This document shows, one piece after another, positions 37,215 through 50,524 of a stretch of 64,000 bases of DNA. The stretch is from NCBI GenBank assembly GCA_014898415.1, contig RCTD01000016.1:1054001-1118000 (forward strand). The letters are read 5' to 3'. The notes beneath the pieces were generated by a model that was not told the origin of the DNA, made no database searches, and saw nothing but the letters and a program-made list of their open reading frames with translations. Both the position numbers and the translations under genes were made by a program. Numbering within the stretch: position 1 is the first letter of the stretch; each line of letters begins with the position of its first letter. The DNA is from Stromatinia cepivora (lineage: Eukaryota > Ascomycota > Leotiomycetes > Helotiales > Sclerotiniaceae).

Positions 37215-37800
37215 AAAAAAAATTTAACAGATTTACAATCCATTTCTAACTAATCTTTTTGATTATTCCAAGTATCTGTTTTTTATATAATCGATATCTC
37301 TTTTAATACCCTTTTTTTCTTTTCTAAAATATCATTATATTATTTAGAATTTTATTCTATATTATAATAATATATTCTATTTTTCAAAAAATTATATTAT
37401 AAAATAAAAAAGCAATTGAATTTCAATTTAAAAAAAAATATGAAAAAAATATGATTAACAACAAAATTTAAAAATTCGATCAATAATATATCTCAATCCA
37501 ATTTAAATACAATTTAAGTTTAAACTTCTTAATAATCCAAATCAAATTTAGATTTATATCTCGATTTTATTAGATAATAATAATTTATATATAAATTTTT
37601 TATAATAAAACATATAAAACTTACAGATTCTTTTTTCATTTTCCAAATATTTATCAATTATATTAATCAAAATCTTAATATAATAATCTATATAAAATAT
37701 CTATTTATATTATATAAAAACATTTACAATTAAATAATATAATTAATATGAAATTATTCATTCAGAATATATAATATCGGGAGTAATTAATTAAAACAAT
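37215..37800 (+). mobile_element. Family D element, copy D2 (right end missing)
   Basis: The left inverted repeat and inner part match D1 (AATATCATTATATTATTTAGAATTTTA at 37,323 with 9,111). At about 37,562 it reads TCGATTTTATTAG: one uninterrupted ATTTT where D1 holds Gypsy A1. About 200 bp around the solo-LTR site are deleted. Beyond 37,800 it continues into sequence shared with D3 instead of the right inverted repeat. Confidence 0.65.
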
Positions 37801-37914
37801 TATTATTTCAGTTTTTCTTTTATTCAATTTCGATAAATTATAAAAGAATCTCAATTTATTTAAAAATAATAATTTGAAATTCTTTTATTTATATTTCAAT
37901 TGATTATGAATTTT

Positions 37915-38000
37915 GAAATTATACGGAGTTTTTAATAGTTTTTATTCTTTCGAAGATATTTTGTATATCGAATTCTGTATTAAAATGTAGAATAGATTTC
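37915..38000 (+). repeat. Fragment shared with the flank of repeat E2
   Basis: CTGTATTAAAATGTAGAATAG near 37,975 matches CTGTATTAAAATATAGAGTAG near 62,815, with related sequence upstream of both. It is followed by a short GAATAT tandem run (38,035-38,066). Confidence 0.5.
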
Positions 38001-41000
38001 AATTCTTATATAGTTTCTACAAATCTTGATTGAACATGAATATAAATATGAATATGAATATGAATACTATAAATTTATCGAAAGTATTTTAAATCTGCAA
38101 AAAAGAAAAAGAGGTGCGAAATATTTTGAGATTCTTTATCTTTTTTATTATACCTTTTTGATTTATTAAATCAATCAAAATCGTATTTAATCTTTTCAAT
38201 CTTCAATTTTAATTCTTCAATTTTTTAATTTAATTTCAAATCCTTCAATTAATTATTATTCTACAATTACTAATTACAAAATAAAAAAATATATATTATT
38301 AAAAAATCTTCAATTAATTAAATATTTATTCTTTCTTCAATTTTATTTTATATATCATTTATAATATTTTTAACTTTCGATAAATTCAATCTATTTCCTT
38401 TTAATTTTATATTTCTCATATATTTTCTAGATCAATAAGAATCGAATTATAAAAGGTGTTTTAAAATATATATATTAGGTAGGATATATCTAAATCAAAT
38501 ATAATTTTAATTATTATAAAAAAAATATACAATTTAATTGAAATAAAAACAAAATCTTTTATTTTGATGTAAAAAAGATAATAAACAATAATAAATATTT
38601 CTAAAATAAATCTAATGTATATTTTTATTTATTATTTAAAATATAAAATAAGAAATATATCAATAATTTATATCAAAATTAATATAATATTATATTTTTT
38701 TGGATTTAAAACATTAATATCACGGATTATAATTTATATATATAATTAATAGATTATAAAATTATTAAACAAATTCAATCTTTATGGATTTCTATAAAAA
38801 ATTACAAAAAGAGATTTAATATATTTATAATAAATAAAATATCCAAAAATGATATTATTATTAATAACAAAATCTTATATTATATAATATTTATTAATAT
38901 TATAATATAAGTATTTTCATAAAATTAATTAATCAATAAATCAGTATTATGATGAATAATAAATTTATTTGAAGAAGATATCAAGGTATTTGATACAATA
39001 TTGGTAATATTATTAATAATAATGAAAATATTTAATGAAATGGAGAAGACAGAATAGTATATAAACAAATATAATTCTAAAAAAAAGGATTTCGAAAAAT
39101 AAACTTACAATTTATCTAGATAATTGAAGTTTTGATTCGAAAGTTTCATTTCAAAAAGATTCGTTTTTTGTTATTATATTATCAGAATTGATTTTTTTTG
39201 GAAATATTTTCGATAATAAAAATAAAATATAAATTCAATTTATATAGATAATTTTCTTATAATTATTATTAGGAAATATATTAGATATTTGATTATGTTA
39301 TAAAAATATTTATAATTTTCATTTTAAATCTATATATATTATTTTGATATTATTATCAAAATCAAGATTAATAATCAATAAGAATAATTTTTATATAATT
39401 TTCAGATTATTATTTCGATAGAATTATAATAATAATATTCTTTTGAATAATTTATAAACAATTCCTAAACAATATTTGAATAATTCAATATTTTCCTTTT
39501 AAATTTGGCTTTTTTATAATTCAATTTTAAATTATTAATTCTTTATTTATATTTATTCTATTATTTATTCTATTATTTTTATATTTTTTTTATTTAATTT
39601 TATTATAATATCTAAAAAAAGATCGAATCAAATTATAATCTTTCATTTTATCAATAATACTCTTTTTTAAAAATGAAAATAATAAATCATTTGATATAAA
39701 TAATAATAATTTCAATTTTTATCAAAAATAAAATATAAATAATATATTAACTAATAAAGATATTATAATTCATTGAAATTAGAATCTGGATTTCATAATA
39801 ATATAATTAGAATAATTAATTATAAAATTTTTATAATAAATCCAAATTCAAATATTCTTTTTATTATCATTAAAAATAAAGAATATTTTAATTTTATTCC
39901 AAAAAATATATAGAATAATGATATAATTTTGATTGTAAAAATAAATATAGATATAAATATAGATATAGATATAGATATATTTCGATTCAAATATTAAATA
40001 TTGATTGCTGATAATGTATTAATTATTTATAAGGATTAATTTATATATAATATATAATCGCATTTAGAAATATCAAATATTTAATAATAATAATTATTCT
40101 AATTTTATATAAAATTCTGAAGAAAGATTTTATATTTATTTAGAAATAATAATATAGAATTTGTGAAAGGATAAATATAAAATAAAGGATTTTTAAAAAG
40201 ATTAAATAATTGGAAATTTCATTAATATTATTGTACAAAATATAAAAACAATGTGGATAATAATTGAATATAATCAATTAATAATTATTTGGAATAATAT
40301 AGTATTGTATTTTTAATTTTCTATTAAATATTTACAATCAGAAATATATTTGGTGGATTTCTTGAAATAAATTAATAGTTTAAAATTAATATTTTAAATA
40401 ATAATCAATAGATTTTTATTGTAAATGAAGGAATAATATAAGAATAATAATTAAGAGCATAATTATTCATAATCATTGAATTAGGATTATTAAGGATATT
40501 GAATTTAATTGAAAATTTGATAATAAATTGATTAATTGAAATGAATATTTTTTATATTGAAATTTAACAAATAATAATTAATTTATAACAATCAATTTAA
40601 TTTTTAAATAATAAAACTAAAATTGGAATTTTTAATAATAAAGATTTAATATTCAAGATCAATTATAATAGTTTTAATTGTAAAAGTAAGAGTTTTTCAA
40701 ATTTAAATAAAAAGAATATATAATAAAAATGTTAATAAATAATATTATAAATCATTAATTGAATTATCAAATATACAAAAGAATTCGAATTTCGATTATA
40801 ATTAATTATAATTAAACTCAAGAATATTATATATAATATAAAAAATAAGATTTGAATAATTATAATATAATGTTAATATCAATAGAATTATTTGGATTTG
40901 TTAGATATTTTGAAAATTATATTAATACATTTATAAATTAATTTAAAATAATAATTGTATTGATAATATATTAAATATAATTAATATAATATAAGAAATA

Positions 41001-42420
41001 TCAAAAGATTTTTAATTTTTATAATAAACTTTTCAAATATTCACAAAAGAAATATATAGAAATAATAATTAAAGATAATAACATTATAAAAAACAATATA
41101 GTATTTATAATTTTAATAATGAATATAGATATAATTTAATATAGAAAAAGATAATATAATTGATATTTGTTTAAATTTGAGATTATGAATAAGAATAATG
41201 AAGAAAGTAGAATTGTTTAGTATTATAAAGAATATATAAATTCGAATTTGATTTAAATTTACAAAAATTAATAATATTGAATTGAATAATATATAATTTG
41301 TTGAATATATAATTATTGTTTTTTTATTCTTTGGGATATAAGAAAATAAAATAATAATTATATATTTGAAAAAGAAGTATATTTGGTAGAATAATTAGGA
41401 ATTAAAATGATAATCGATAATATTATTTCTACATTCAAAGGAATTAATATTATCATTTTCTAGAAAAAAATAATAATTAATTTATATTGGATAAATATCT
41501 TTATAATTTTAGTAAGTTATAATATCAATTAATGATATATATTATAATTAAATTATCTAAAAATATTAAAATCATTTATTTTTTTATTACTATATTTATT
41601 ATAAAGTCAAAAATAAAAATGGAGATCTATTTTTTGAATTAAATGAAATTTTATTATTATTGTATATATATTAATATAATATATGCTTTTTAATAATTCT
41701 AATATATCATAATAATAAATAGAATATATATATATATGTAATAGCGAATATTAAAATCAAGATTTTTATGGATTTTGATTTCAATAAAATATATTAAATA
41801 ATGAATAATATAATAGAAATTGTTAATATAAAAATATAAAGATCATTATAATTAATAATAATATTAATATGGTTAATAATATTAATGATATTAATATTAA
41901 GAATTAATGAAATATTTTATTACATTAAAATTATAATTTATAATAATAAATAAACAATTGATAAATTTATAAGATTATAGAATAATATTCATGAAATATT
42001 ATAAAAGAATATTGAATTTATTAAATTCCTTGAAAATAATTAATTAATAATAGAATTATATTTAAAATAAAAGAATACATTTAAAAGTAAAAATAAAAAG
42101 TATTTATTAAAGTTTAAAGATTAATAATTTGTATTGAAAGAATTTAATATATTTGTAAAACAAAATAGATTAGAATCAATATGGTTTTTGAAATTTTTAA
42201 TTTCGAAATTTTATTTATTTATTTATAATATAATAAATATTATTAAAAAGAAAAAAGAAGATTTATATTATTATTAATATATATAATCTGAATATCAATA
42301 TTATTATAAATAATTTAAAGTTATTAATATATTATTGTAATTGATTATATTTTTTTAATAATTAATATATTTCATATTTTGATAATAATTTATTATAATA
42401 TTATATTTTCAATTATTTAT
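38001..42420. other. RIP-saturated DNA, nothing recognised
   Basis: After about 39 kb the plus strand is richer in G than C, opposite to 33-37 kb, so the source sequences differ or are reversed. Short tandem ATAGAT units lie at 39,950-39,982. No motif could be read; the 3' part probably belongs to the Gypsy C remnant that follows. Confidence 0.4.
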
Positions 42421-42429
42421 TTATAGAGT

Positions 42430-43560
42430 TCGGAAATTTTTTGATATATGTTTAATATTAAACAGATTTGATTTTTGAAGATTTTAAGTATTTTGTTAAA
42501 GTATATATCGATAATATAATTATAATAATTAAATATTAAAGGAATATTTAATATGTTTTTAACCATTTTTTTTTCGTTTTATTTAATGTAATATTAGCTT
42601 AAGTAGATAAATACAATTAGAAATGGAAATATTTAGTTGTGAGAAATATGATTGTTAGGTTGTATTAGTATATATTATTTCAAATTCTTAATATTAGATT
42701 AATTGATATTTTCGAATGATCGAGAGAAATATTAACTTCTAATACCAATTTTATTTTTTAATAGTAAAATAATAAGTATATTGTAAAATCATTAAAGAAT
42801 AGTTTTGAATTTTGTAGAGATTTGAAATAAAATATATATTATATATTGATAATATTGAATATTTTAAATAAAAAATGAATTATATAGATAGATATTCCAA
42901 AAAATATTGATTTAATAGAATATTTACTATAGATTTGAATATAATAGAATAAGATTTCCATTTCAATATTAATAATTGTCTTTTCATTTTTATATTAATA
43001 TACTTTCGGAAATTTTATATTTTTGAATAAGTTAATATTAAATTGGAAAGTTTCGATGTATAAAGGATTTGTTAGATATTATAAGATATTTAGGTAGATA
43101 TCAAATAATCAAGAATAAAAAGGCTTTGATATTGTTCTATATTATATTTAAAAAAATGGTATTGATTTATTTTTGAAAGATCAGATGTTCAATCAATATG
43201 TAGATATCTAAGTAGAATTTGAATATTGTAATATTATTATTAAAACATTCAAATATCTTATAAATTATTCTTTTATAATTGTATTAAAATAGAAAATAAA
43301 TATATATAATTTATTTAATATAAAATATAAATTGAAAATATTAATGAAGATTATTTTCCTAGAGAATTTAAAAGATTACTTTAGTATTATAAATTATTTA
43401 TCATAATTTGTTTAAGAATATATAAAAATCATTGAATCATTTCAAAAATAAAAAGTTTAATTATTAAAAAATGTTTTATATAAAGAATAAACTATACAAA
43501 ATTTTATAATATATGAAATAACCGGAACACCAACAAAACCAAAAATAACAGCTTCCAATA
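42430..43560 (+). pseudogene. Gypsy family C reverse transcriptase remnant
   Basis: From about 42,428 one frame reads NFLIYV, stops at former Gln codons, then TDLIFEDFKYFVKVYIDN and VFNHFF. This fits the block SVAYVQRQ-ID-IL--Y-DFA-AYVDDI---V---F of a fungal LTR-retrotransposon RT, with YVDD changed to YIDN at about 42,507-42,518. Further frames to about 43,560 could hold the post-RT region; an unusually C-rich stretch near 43,520-43,550 keeps CCGGAACACC. It differs from families A and B in this block. Both ends are unclear. Confidence 0.6.
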
Positions 43561-44164
43561 AAATTAAAATAATATTATTAAATGAATAAATTTTGATATA
43601 TACAAATTTGAATTGATTACTATTTATAAATTTTGATATATTAAAAATTAAAGGAAATATTATTTTTCATTATAGTAAAAGCAATATTATATGTAAAATG
43701 TATTGTAATTAAGTAAATATAAAATCAATTTTATTTTTGTTAAAATAATTAGAAATAAGATATTGGTTTCGGTTATTGAAAATAATAATATTAAGATAAA
43801 GATTATGTAAAATCAAATACATTATTCAATATAATAAAATGCTTTGAATAATTATTCACATAAATTATAATATATTAATATATATGATTAAGAAAGTGAA
43901 TATTATAATAATCAAATTAATAATCAAATTGAACCCGAATTGATTATATTATTAATAGAATTCATTTTTATTTTTGATATTAGATATAAAATAAACCCAA
44001 AAAATATGATTCCAAATAAATATATTATTGTAATTATTATATAAAAGAAATAATATAAATAAACATAAAGAATTGAAAAAACTAAGAATGTTGTTTATAA
44101 TATTGTTTGAAATATCAAATATATTTTGGAAAATAATATAATATTTTTATTATTTTGAATCTAA

Positions 44165-44965
44165 AATAGTTTAATAAATGAAATCGATAATAATAATGAA
44201 CTATTTATATTAAAGAAATTAATATAGATAATATAAAAAAAAGTTATATATTTATTATCAAAATATATAGAATATTATTATATTATTTAAAGTTTTTTTA
44301 TTATTGTAATAATACATTCTATTTTTTGAAAGGATTCTGTTATTAAAAAATGAAAGAATAGTTTAATTTCATTTTCTAAAAAAAAATATTATAATAAATT
44401 CAGAAATTTTGATCAATAATATATTGATAAAATATTATATCGATTCAATCCGAATTAAATCTCGATTTAAACTTTAATTCAAAATAAATCAGCTGTAGAT
44501 CTAACTCTAGATTTCGGGATTATTAATATAATATTATTATATAATAAAAACTATGAACTTAGAAATTATATTTAATTTTTTAAGATCATTTTAAGTGATT
44601 TTTATTATATCAAAAATTAATCAATTAATTCTTTTAATCATTTCAAAAACAATAAATATTATTTGAATTTAAATTTGAGAAATCTTCATTTATTAATAAT
44701 AACTTAAATATAAATTTTCTATTATAAAAAATATAAAATTCATTAATCCAATTTTTATTTTCCATATATTTATTAATATTATTAAATAAAATTCTAAATT
44801 AATAATATATATTGAATATTTATTCAAATAAAAATGTATTATAAAGATATTTATATTTTATAAAAATATTTATAAATAAATAATACAATTAATATACAAT
44901 TATTTATTCATTGTTCAGAATATTGAAAACGATTATCTAATACAATTATTAATTCAATTTTATTT
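44165..44965 (+). mobile_element. Family D element, copy D3 (uninterrupted reference copy)
   Basis: Aligns with D1 over its whole interior. 44,370-44,420 matches 9,220-9,280. GGGATTATTAATATAATATT at 44,516 spans the Gypsy A1 target. CAAAAATTAATCAATTAATTC at 44,610 spans the solo-LTR target. The left inverted repeat is hard to read, and the right end runs into sequence shared with D2. Confidence 0.65.
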
Positions 44966-45099
44966 TTCTATTAGTTTTAATAAATTATAAAAAAGTTTAA
45001 TTTATTTAAAAACAATAAAATAGATATTTTGATTTAATAAAATAAAGATTAAAATTGAAAATTAGATCGATAAATTTATTGAAAAAATAATATTATAAT

Positions 45100-47560
45100 T
45101 AATCTTTAATATTAAATAAAAAAAGTTAGTAATCTTTATATATTATTTAATACTGAATAAAAAACAGTAATTAAATTCAATAAATTCAAAATATATATAA
45201 AAAAAACTTTTATCCCCATTATTTTCTATATAATTGAAATATCCAAATATTTTTATCATAAAATAAAAAACAATTTAAATTTTTATAATCTTATTGATAT
45301 TAAAAAATTAAAAAATAAAATTCAAAGATGAAATCAAAATTATTATAATAATAAATATTATAATATAAACACTTCAAAATGAATTTTAATTTATAATCAA
45401 TATTAAATATTATATGTATTATATATCCATAATTATTTTATAAATTTTAATATAATTAAGGTTGGAAAATAAATGTAAAAAGAATAAAAGTATTTTTAAA
45501 ATCTTAATTATTTTTATGAATGATAAATTTATTATGTTTATTTAGGAATAGAAAACAAAGAAATCAATTAATATTCTAAAAATATATAAATGAATATAAA
45601 GGAAATCTTTGTAATAATAATTATTAAATATAATATTACAATCAATAATAATATTTTAATATATTTTACAATTTTATTGAAAAAGTATTTTCAATATTAT
45701 TGATAATTATTTTCAATATATCTTTTAATAATATAATATCTTTATTATTTATTTTAATTTTTCAATACTGAAAAAGAATTTAACCTTTATAATAACTCAT
45801 TTATAAAAGAATTTCAAAAATATAAAATAAATATAATATATAATAAATAATAAATTCTTGTTCATTGAAATTATTATATTTCTAATATATATTTTTACTT
45901 TTAATATAATCAATTTAATTAATAATGAATATTTAAGAAAAAGATTTATTGATTATTCTTTTATTGAATAATATAATATCTTTATATTATTTTTATTATA
46001 TTATTATACATTTCATTTTGTAAATATAAATATTATAAATATTATTATTGAATAATGTATAATAAATAAATATAATAATAAAATAACATAAAGAATTTTG
46101 ACTATTTTTTATTCTAAAACTTTCTGAAAATATATTAATCATTTTCGGATTATAATACCATAATCTAGATATAAATTGAATAAATATAATTCTTTCTTTC
46201 AATTTTCAATATTATTATATTTATAATATTTCTGATTTAATACAAATCGCAACAATTCCCTTTTCAATATATACTAAAAATTCATTAACAAATAATATAT
46301 CCATAAAATTATTTATTAATAAAATCTTTAATACTTTATTTTTAATCAAAATTTTTATTTATAATAAGACTATATTATAAAAAAAGCTCTTTCAAAATTA
46401 ATTATTATCTATAAAAAAACAAAATCGAAAATAACAAAATAAATAGTCAATTTTTGAAAATTATATTAAAAGATCCTGAAAAACAATAACAAAAATATTA
46501 TAAATTTTTTTTTTCATAAAGAAATATAAAAGTAAAAATTATAAATCAATAGAAAATTCTAAATTTGATTCATCAATCTACAAAATCCTAATATTCAATA
46601 TAAATCATTATTATATAAAAATATATAATAAAAAAGTATTATTTTAAATTCAAATAATATCAAATCAATATTTTACTTACTACAAATCTATATAAAAGAT
46701 TATTAATCAATAATAATCAAAATTGATATTAAAAAACTGATCTGTATTATTATTATCAATTTCAATTTCCCCCCAAAAAATATTCTATTTCTAATATAAA
46801 ATCCAATTTGAATAATATTTATTGATTTTGAATTATTCATTTTATATTCTTTTATTAATGAAACAAAATAAAAATTATACATTTTATATAAAAAAAATAG
46901 AATTAAATATGAGAAATCTTTCAATAAAAATATTTAAATAAATTATTAACAGTTTTGATTTTTCAAAAACAAGATTTTCAAAATATATTATATAAAAAAG
47001 GAAATGTTATCAATATATTAACAAAAATTTCTTCAAAATTTTATAATTTTGTTTATTATTATTATTATTCAAGATGATTTTCAAAAATAATAGAAATAAA
47101 TATTAAGAAATGTTTCAATATAAATTTTTTTTAATAATAATAAAATGAAAGAAAAATTAACTTTATAATTTTATAGTAAATTATTCGCTTTTATATTATA
47201 TTATATAAATATATTTTGATGATATTGAATATAAAATGATAAAATAAAATTGATATTTGAAAAAAAAAATTTATATTTTAAAAAATCATTTTTTATTCTT
47301 TTTCAAATTAAGAATAATATATAAATAAATCAATCAATTTATTTCAAAATTTCATTTGAAAATCAAAATTATATAATATTATTTTATTATTTTTTATAAT
47401 CAAATTTAATAAAGAAATTTACATTTAACAAAATTATTAAAAATTAAAGAATATTATTATCAAAAATTGATATCCATTATTAATTTCATAAAAGAACTTT
47501 CAATATCTTCTATAATACCAAAATTTTTACAAAACCAAATACATATTATTTTTATTTTTA
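45100..47560 (+). repeat. Repeat F, copy F3
   Basis: Direct match to F1, F2 and F4 over most of its length. The minus-strand ORF at 46703-46924 and the one at 54312-54587 in F4 share FFLYK...NF and LIKE(Y/C)K blocks, so a minus-strand protein is possible, but I could not identify it. A C6 run at 46,772-46,777 survives in otherwise AT sequence. Confidence 0.6.
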
Positions 47561-47599
47561 TTAAATTTTGTATTATAAAAGATAATCAAGAGAAAATTA

Positions 47600-49900
47600 T
47601 ATTTATTATCTTATTTGAATTATTTAAATCTTTTATTATATTTTTTGATTTTTGTAATATAACAATATTATTTTAATATTATATTAATTATACTTTCTTT
47701 CATAACTAATTCAATATTATATTGTTTATTTCAAAAATGTCTTTATATATTCTATAAATTAAAAAAATTAAAAAAAATATTTATAACATAATCTAAAAAT
47801 TAATAAATATTAATAGATATATATTCATAGTCATTTCAATAAAAAATTTAAATTTAATTATTAGAATAAAAAAAATTGAAAATAAATCAAAATAAAATTG
47901 TTATAATTATTTTCTGGAAATAATTATTATTTATAAGGAATTTATAATAATTCCTAAATTTTCAATTTCTATTATAAATTTATAAAAGATATTTAAAAAA
48001 GATCTTTTATAAAGATCTCTTTATTTTTAAATAACTTACTAATAAAACAAAATATATATAATTATTTTCAAAAATTTAAAATATATTTTTATAAATATAT
48101 TTGTTTTGATTTATTTTGATTATAAAAAGGAAACAATATTAGAAATTGATATTTTTAATCATATTTCAAAAAAGGTTTCATTTTAATATAATAATAATAA
48201 TATTCTAAAATATATTATATATTTTTGTACAAAATATTTTATAATCAAATATAATTACCAAATCTATAATAAAATTTTTTTTATTATTATCAAATTAATA
48301 ATAATAAAAAAATTAGAATTATAAAAACCAAATAAAAATTCAAAATATTTATAAATTATGAAAATCTAAAATATTTTGTAATAATAAGAATATTAAATCA
48401 GTAATAAATATAATAATCAAAACTTTTATATCAATATAATTGATCTATATTGTTTATCGATTGAAATTTTAAAAATTTATTTGAATATTTTCGATCAATA
48501 TTATGAAAATTATTTTAATATATTCAATCCAAATAACAAATATTTAAAAAATCAAAAATATACAATATTATTATTTAATAAATTCAAAATGAAATTACAT
48601 AAGGAATTCATAAATTAAATATCATTAATGTTTATAAATTCAATAATATTGTTTAAAAATAAACCAATCAATGAAATTATCGATATTATTTATATAAAAT
48701 CCGAAATAACAAAATAAACAATTTTTATATTAGAGGATTTATTTATTATTAAATAATTGAAGAAATTTCAATTTTTTTTATAAATGATTATATAAAATTA
48801 TTATATTTATCAAAAAAAATCCTCAAATCTTTTTCAATAATAAATTCAAAATCCAAATTATATATCAAATTTATTTATTTAATTTAAACAAATGTTTCAA
48901 TTATATTGAAATTATTGATTCTATCTTTCATAATTATAAATAATCAAATATACATGAAAAAATTAATTTCTATATCTAAACAAAATCATTGCAATTTATT
49001 CTTTCAAAATTCTTAAAACCTTTTTCAATTCCTTTTTGAATTTAACTTAAGACTCTAATCAATTATATTATTATCAAATTATAAATGTTTCGATTTTATA
49101 TATAAATACATATTAATAATTATATATAAATTTACAAACATTAAATACTTTATAAAAACAAAATCCTTAATTATAAAAAAAACTAATCAATATATTTATT
49201 AATTAAACATATATATTCTATAAATTATCAAATGATAATATTATTAATTAAAATAGATAATTCGTTTCAAAATTCTCAATGCAATTTTTTAAAAGATTAA
49301 AAATCATTTTAAAACATTTATCAATTTTTCCTCCCTAAGTTAATAAACAAACAAAATAATTCAATTCAATTTTCAAATAATATTTTTTAAATTTTTATAA
49401 ACTTTTATTAAAATAATTTAATGAAATAATTTCTACGATTTAAATTTATATTTGATAATATAATTTCAAAATTCTTATTTGTTCTTTATTATTTATAAAT
49501 TATAATTTCAATTTTTATATAAATATAAAATCAAACAAATTTCATTTTTTAAATATAACAATAATCTAAAAATATAAATTAATTTTTCCAAAAAAATTTA
49601 ACAAATTGAAGAAAGCAAATTTTAAAATAATTATATATATTTATTAAATAAATTATAAAGAATATATAAATTTTTAATAATTTAATTCATTATAAGATAT
49701 TATAAAACAAAAGAAATATATATAAATAAAAAAAACTAAAAAGATAATTTATAAAACAAAGAAATTTAATAATAAATAAATTAATTTGTATAAAATTATG
49801 AGAATATATCTATATATATATTTCATTCAATTATTTAAAAGTATATAAATTTTCTTTATTCTTCATTATTCATTTTTAATATTAATATATATATAAATTA
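47600..49900 (+). pseudogene. Gypsy family B pol remnant, copy B3
   Basis: The frame at 48,105 reads DYKKETILEIDIFNHIS (the family's DxxKETILETDASDYVS block), then YNNNNILKYIIYF and KYNYQIYNK to about 48,270. Next come NYENLKYFVIIRILNQ near 48,345 (DHKNLEYFMTTKxLN) and, frame-shifted, IVYR near 48,440. This is Gypsy RNase H; integrase should follow to about 49,600 but is not readable. Direct copy of B4, inverted relative to B1 and B2. Confidence 0.75.
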
Positions 49901-50377
49901 TTTTTTCAACATAAATAAAATCTATAATAAAATATCTTTTGAAAAATAAAATAAAATTGAATAAAAATAACAATGAATCTTTAAAAATATTCTAAATAAT
50001 TATAATAAAAATATTATATATTTATTTAACAATTAATAATAAAACTAAATAAAGACTTTAATAAAATATCATTAATTATATTCCCAAAAAAACTAATTCA
50101 TTATTATAAAAATCATTTTATTCAAAAATTAATATTATATTATTATCAACAACATTATAATAATTTATAAAATATAAAACAAGATAATTTATTGAATGAA
50201 ATATAATCAAACAATTTTTAAAATCATTTTAAAATAATAATAATATATAATACAATACTAAAAAAGGGAATTCCCAAAAAAATGAAAAATCTCCAAAAAT
50301 TATATAAAAAACTTCAAAAACTTTAATTAGATATAATTAATCATTTAAAAATAAACAAAACTTTTTTAAAAAAAGTA

Positions 50378-50524
50378 TCATTACAAATTCATTATCTATT
50401 CCTAATTAATATAAATACTTCAAATATATATTATTTTTTATATAATCAGAAATATTCCTATATTTTCTTCTCTCCTACATAGAATATCATCATATTACCT
50501 AAGGCCCTACTACCGCCGTAATAG
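50378..50524 (+). mobile_element. Family D fragment D4, best-preserved inverted-repeat arm
   Basis: About 147 bp match the left arm of D1. Its inner end is hardly mutated (CATATTACCTAAGGCCCTAC, then CCGCCGTAAT), which shows the unmutated form of D1's ATTATTTAAGGTTTTATTATT. The rest of the element is absent or unrecognisable. Confidence 0.65.
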
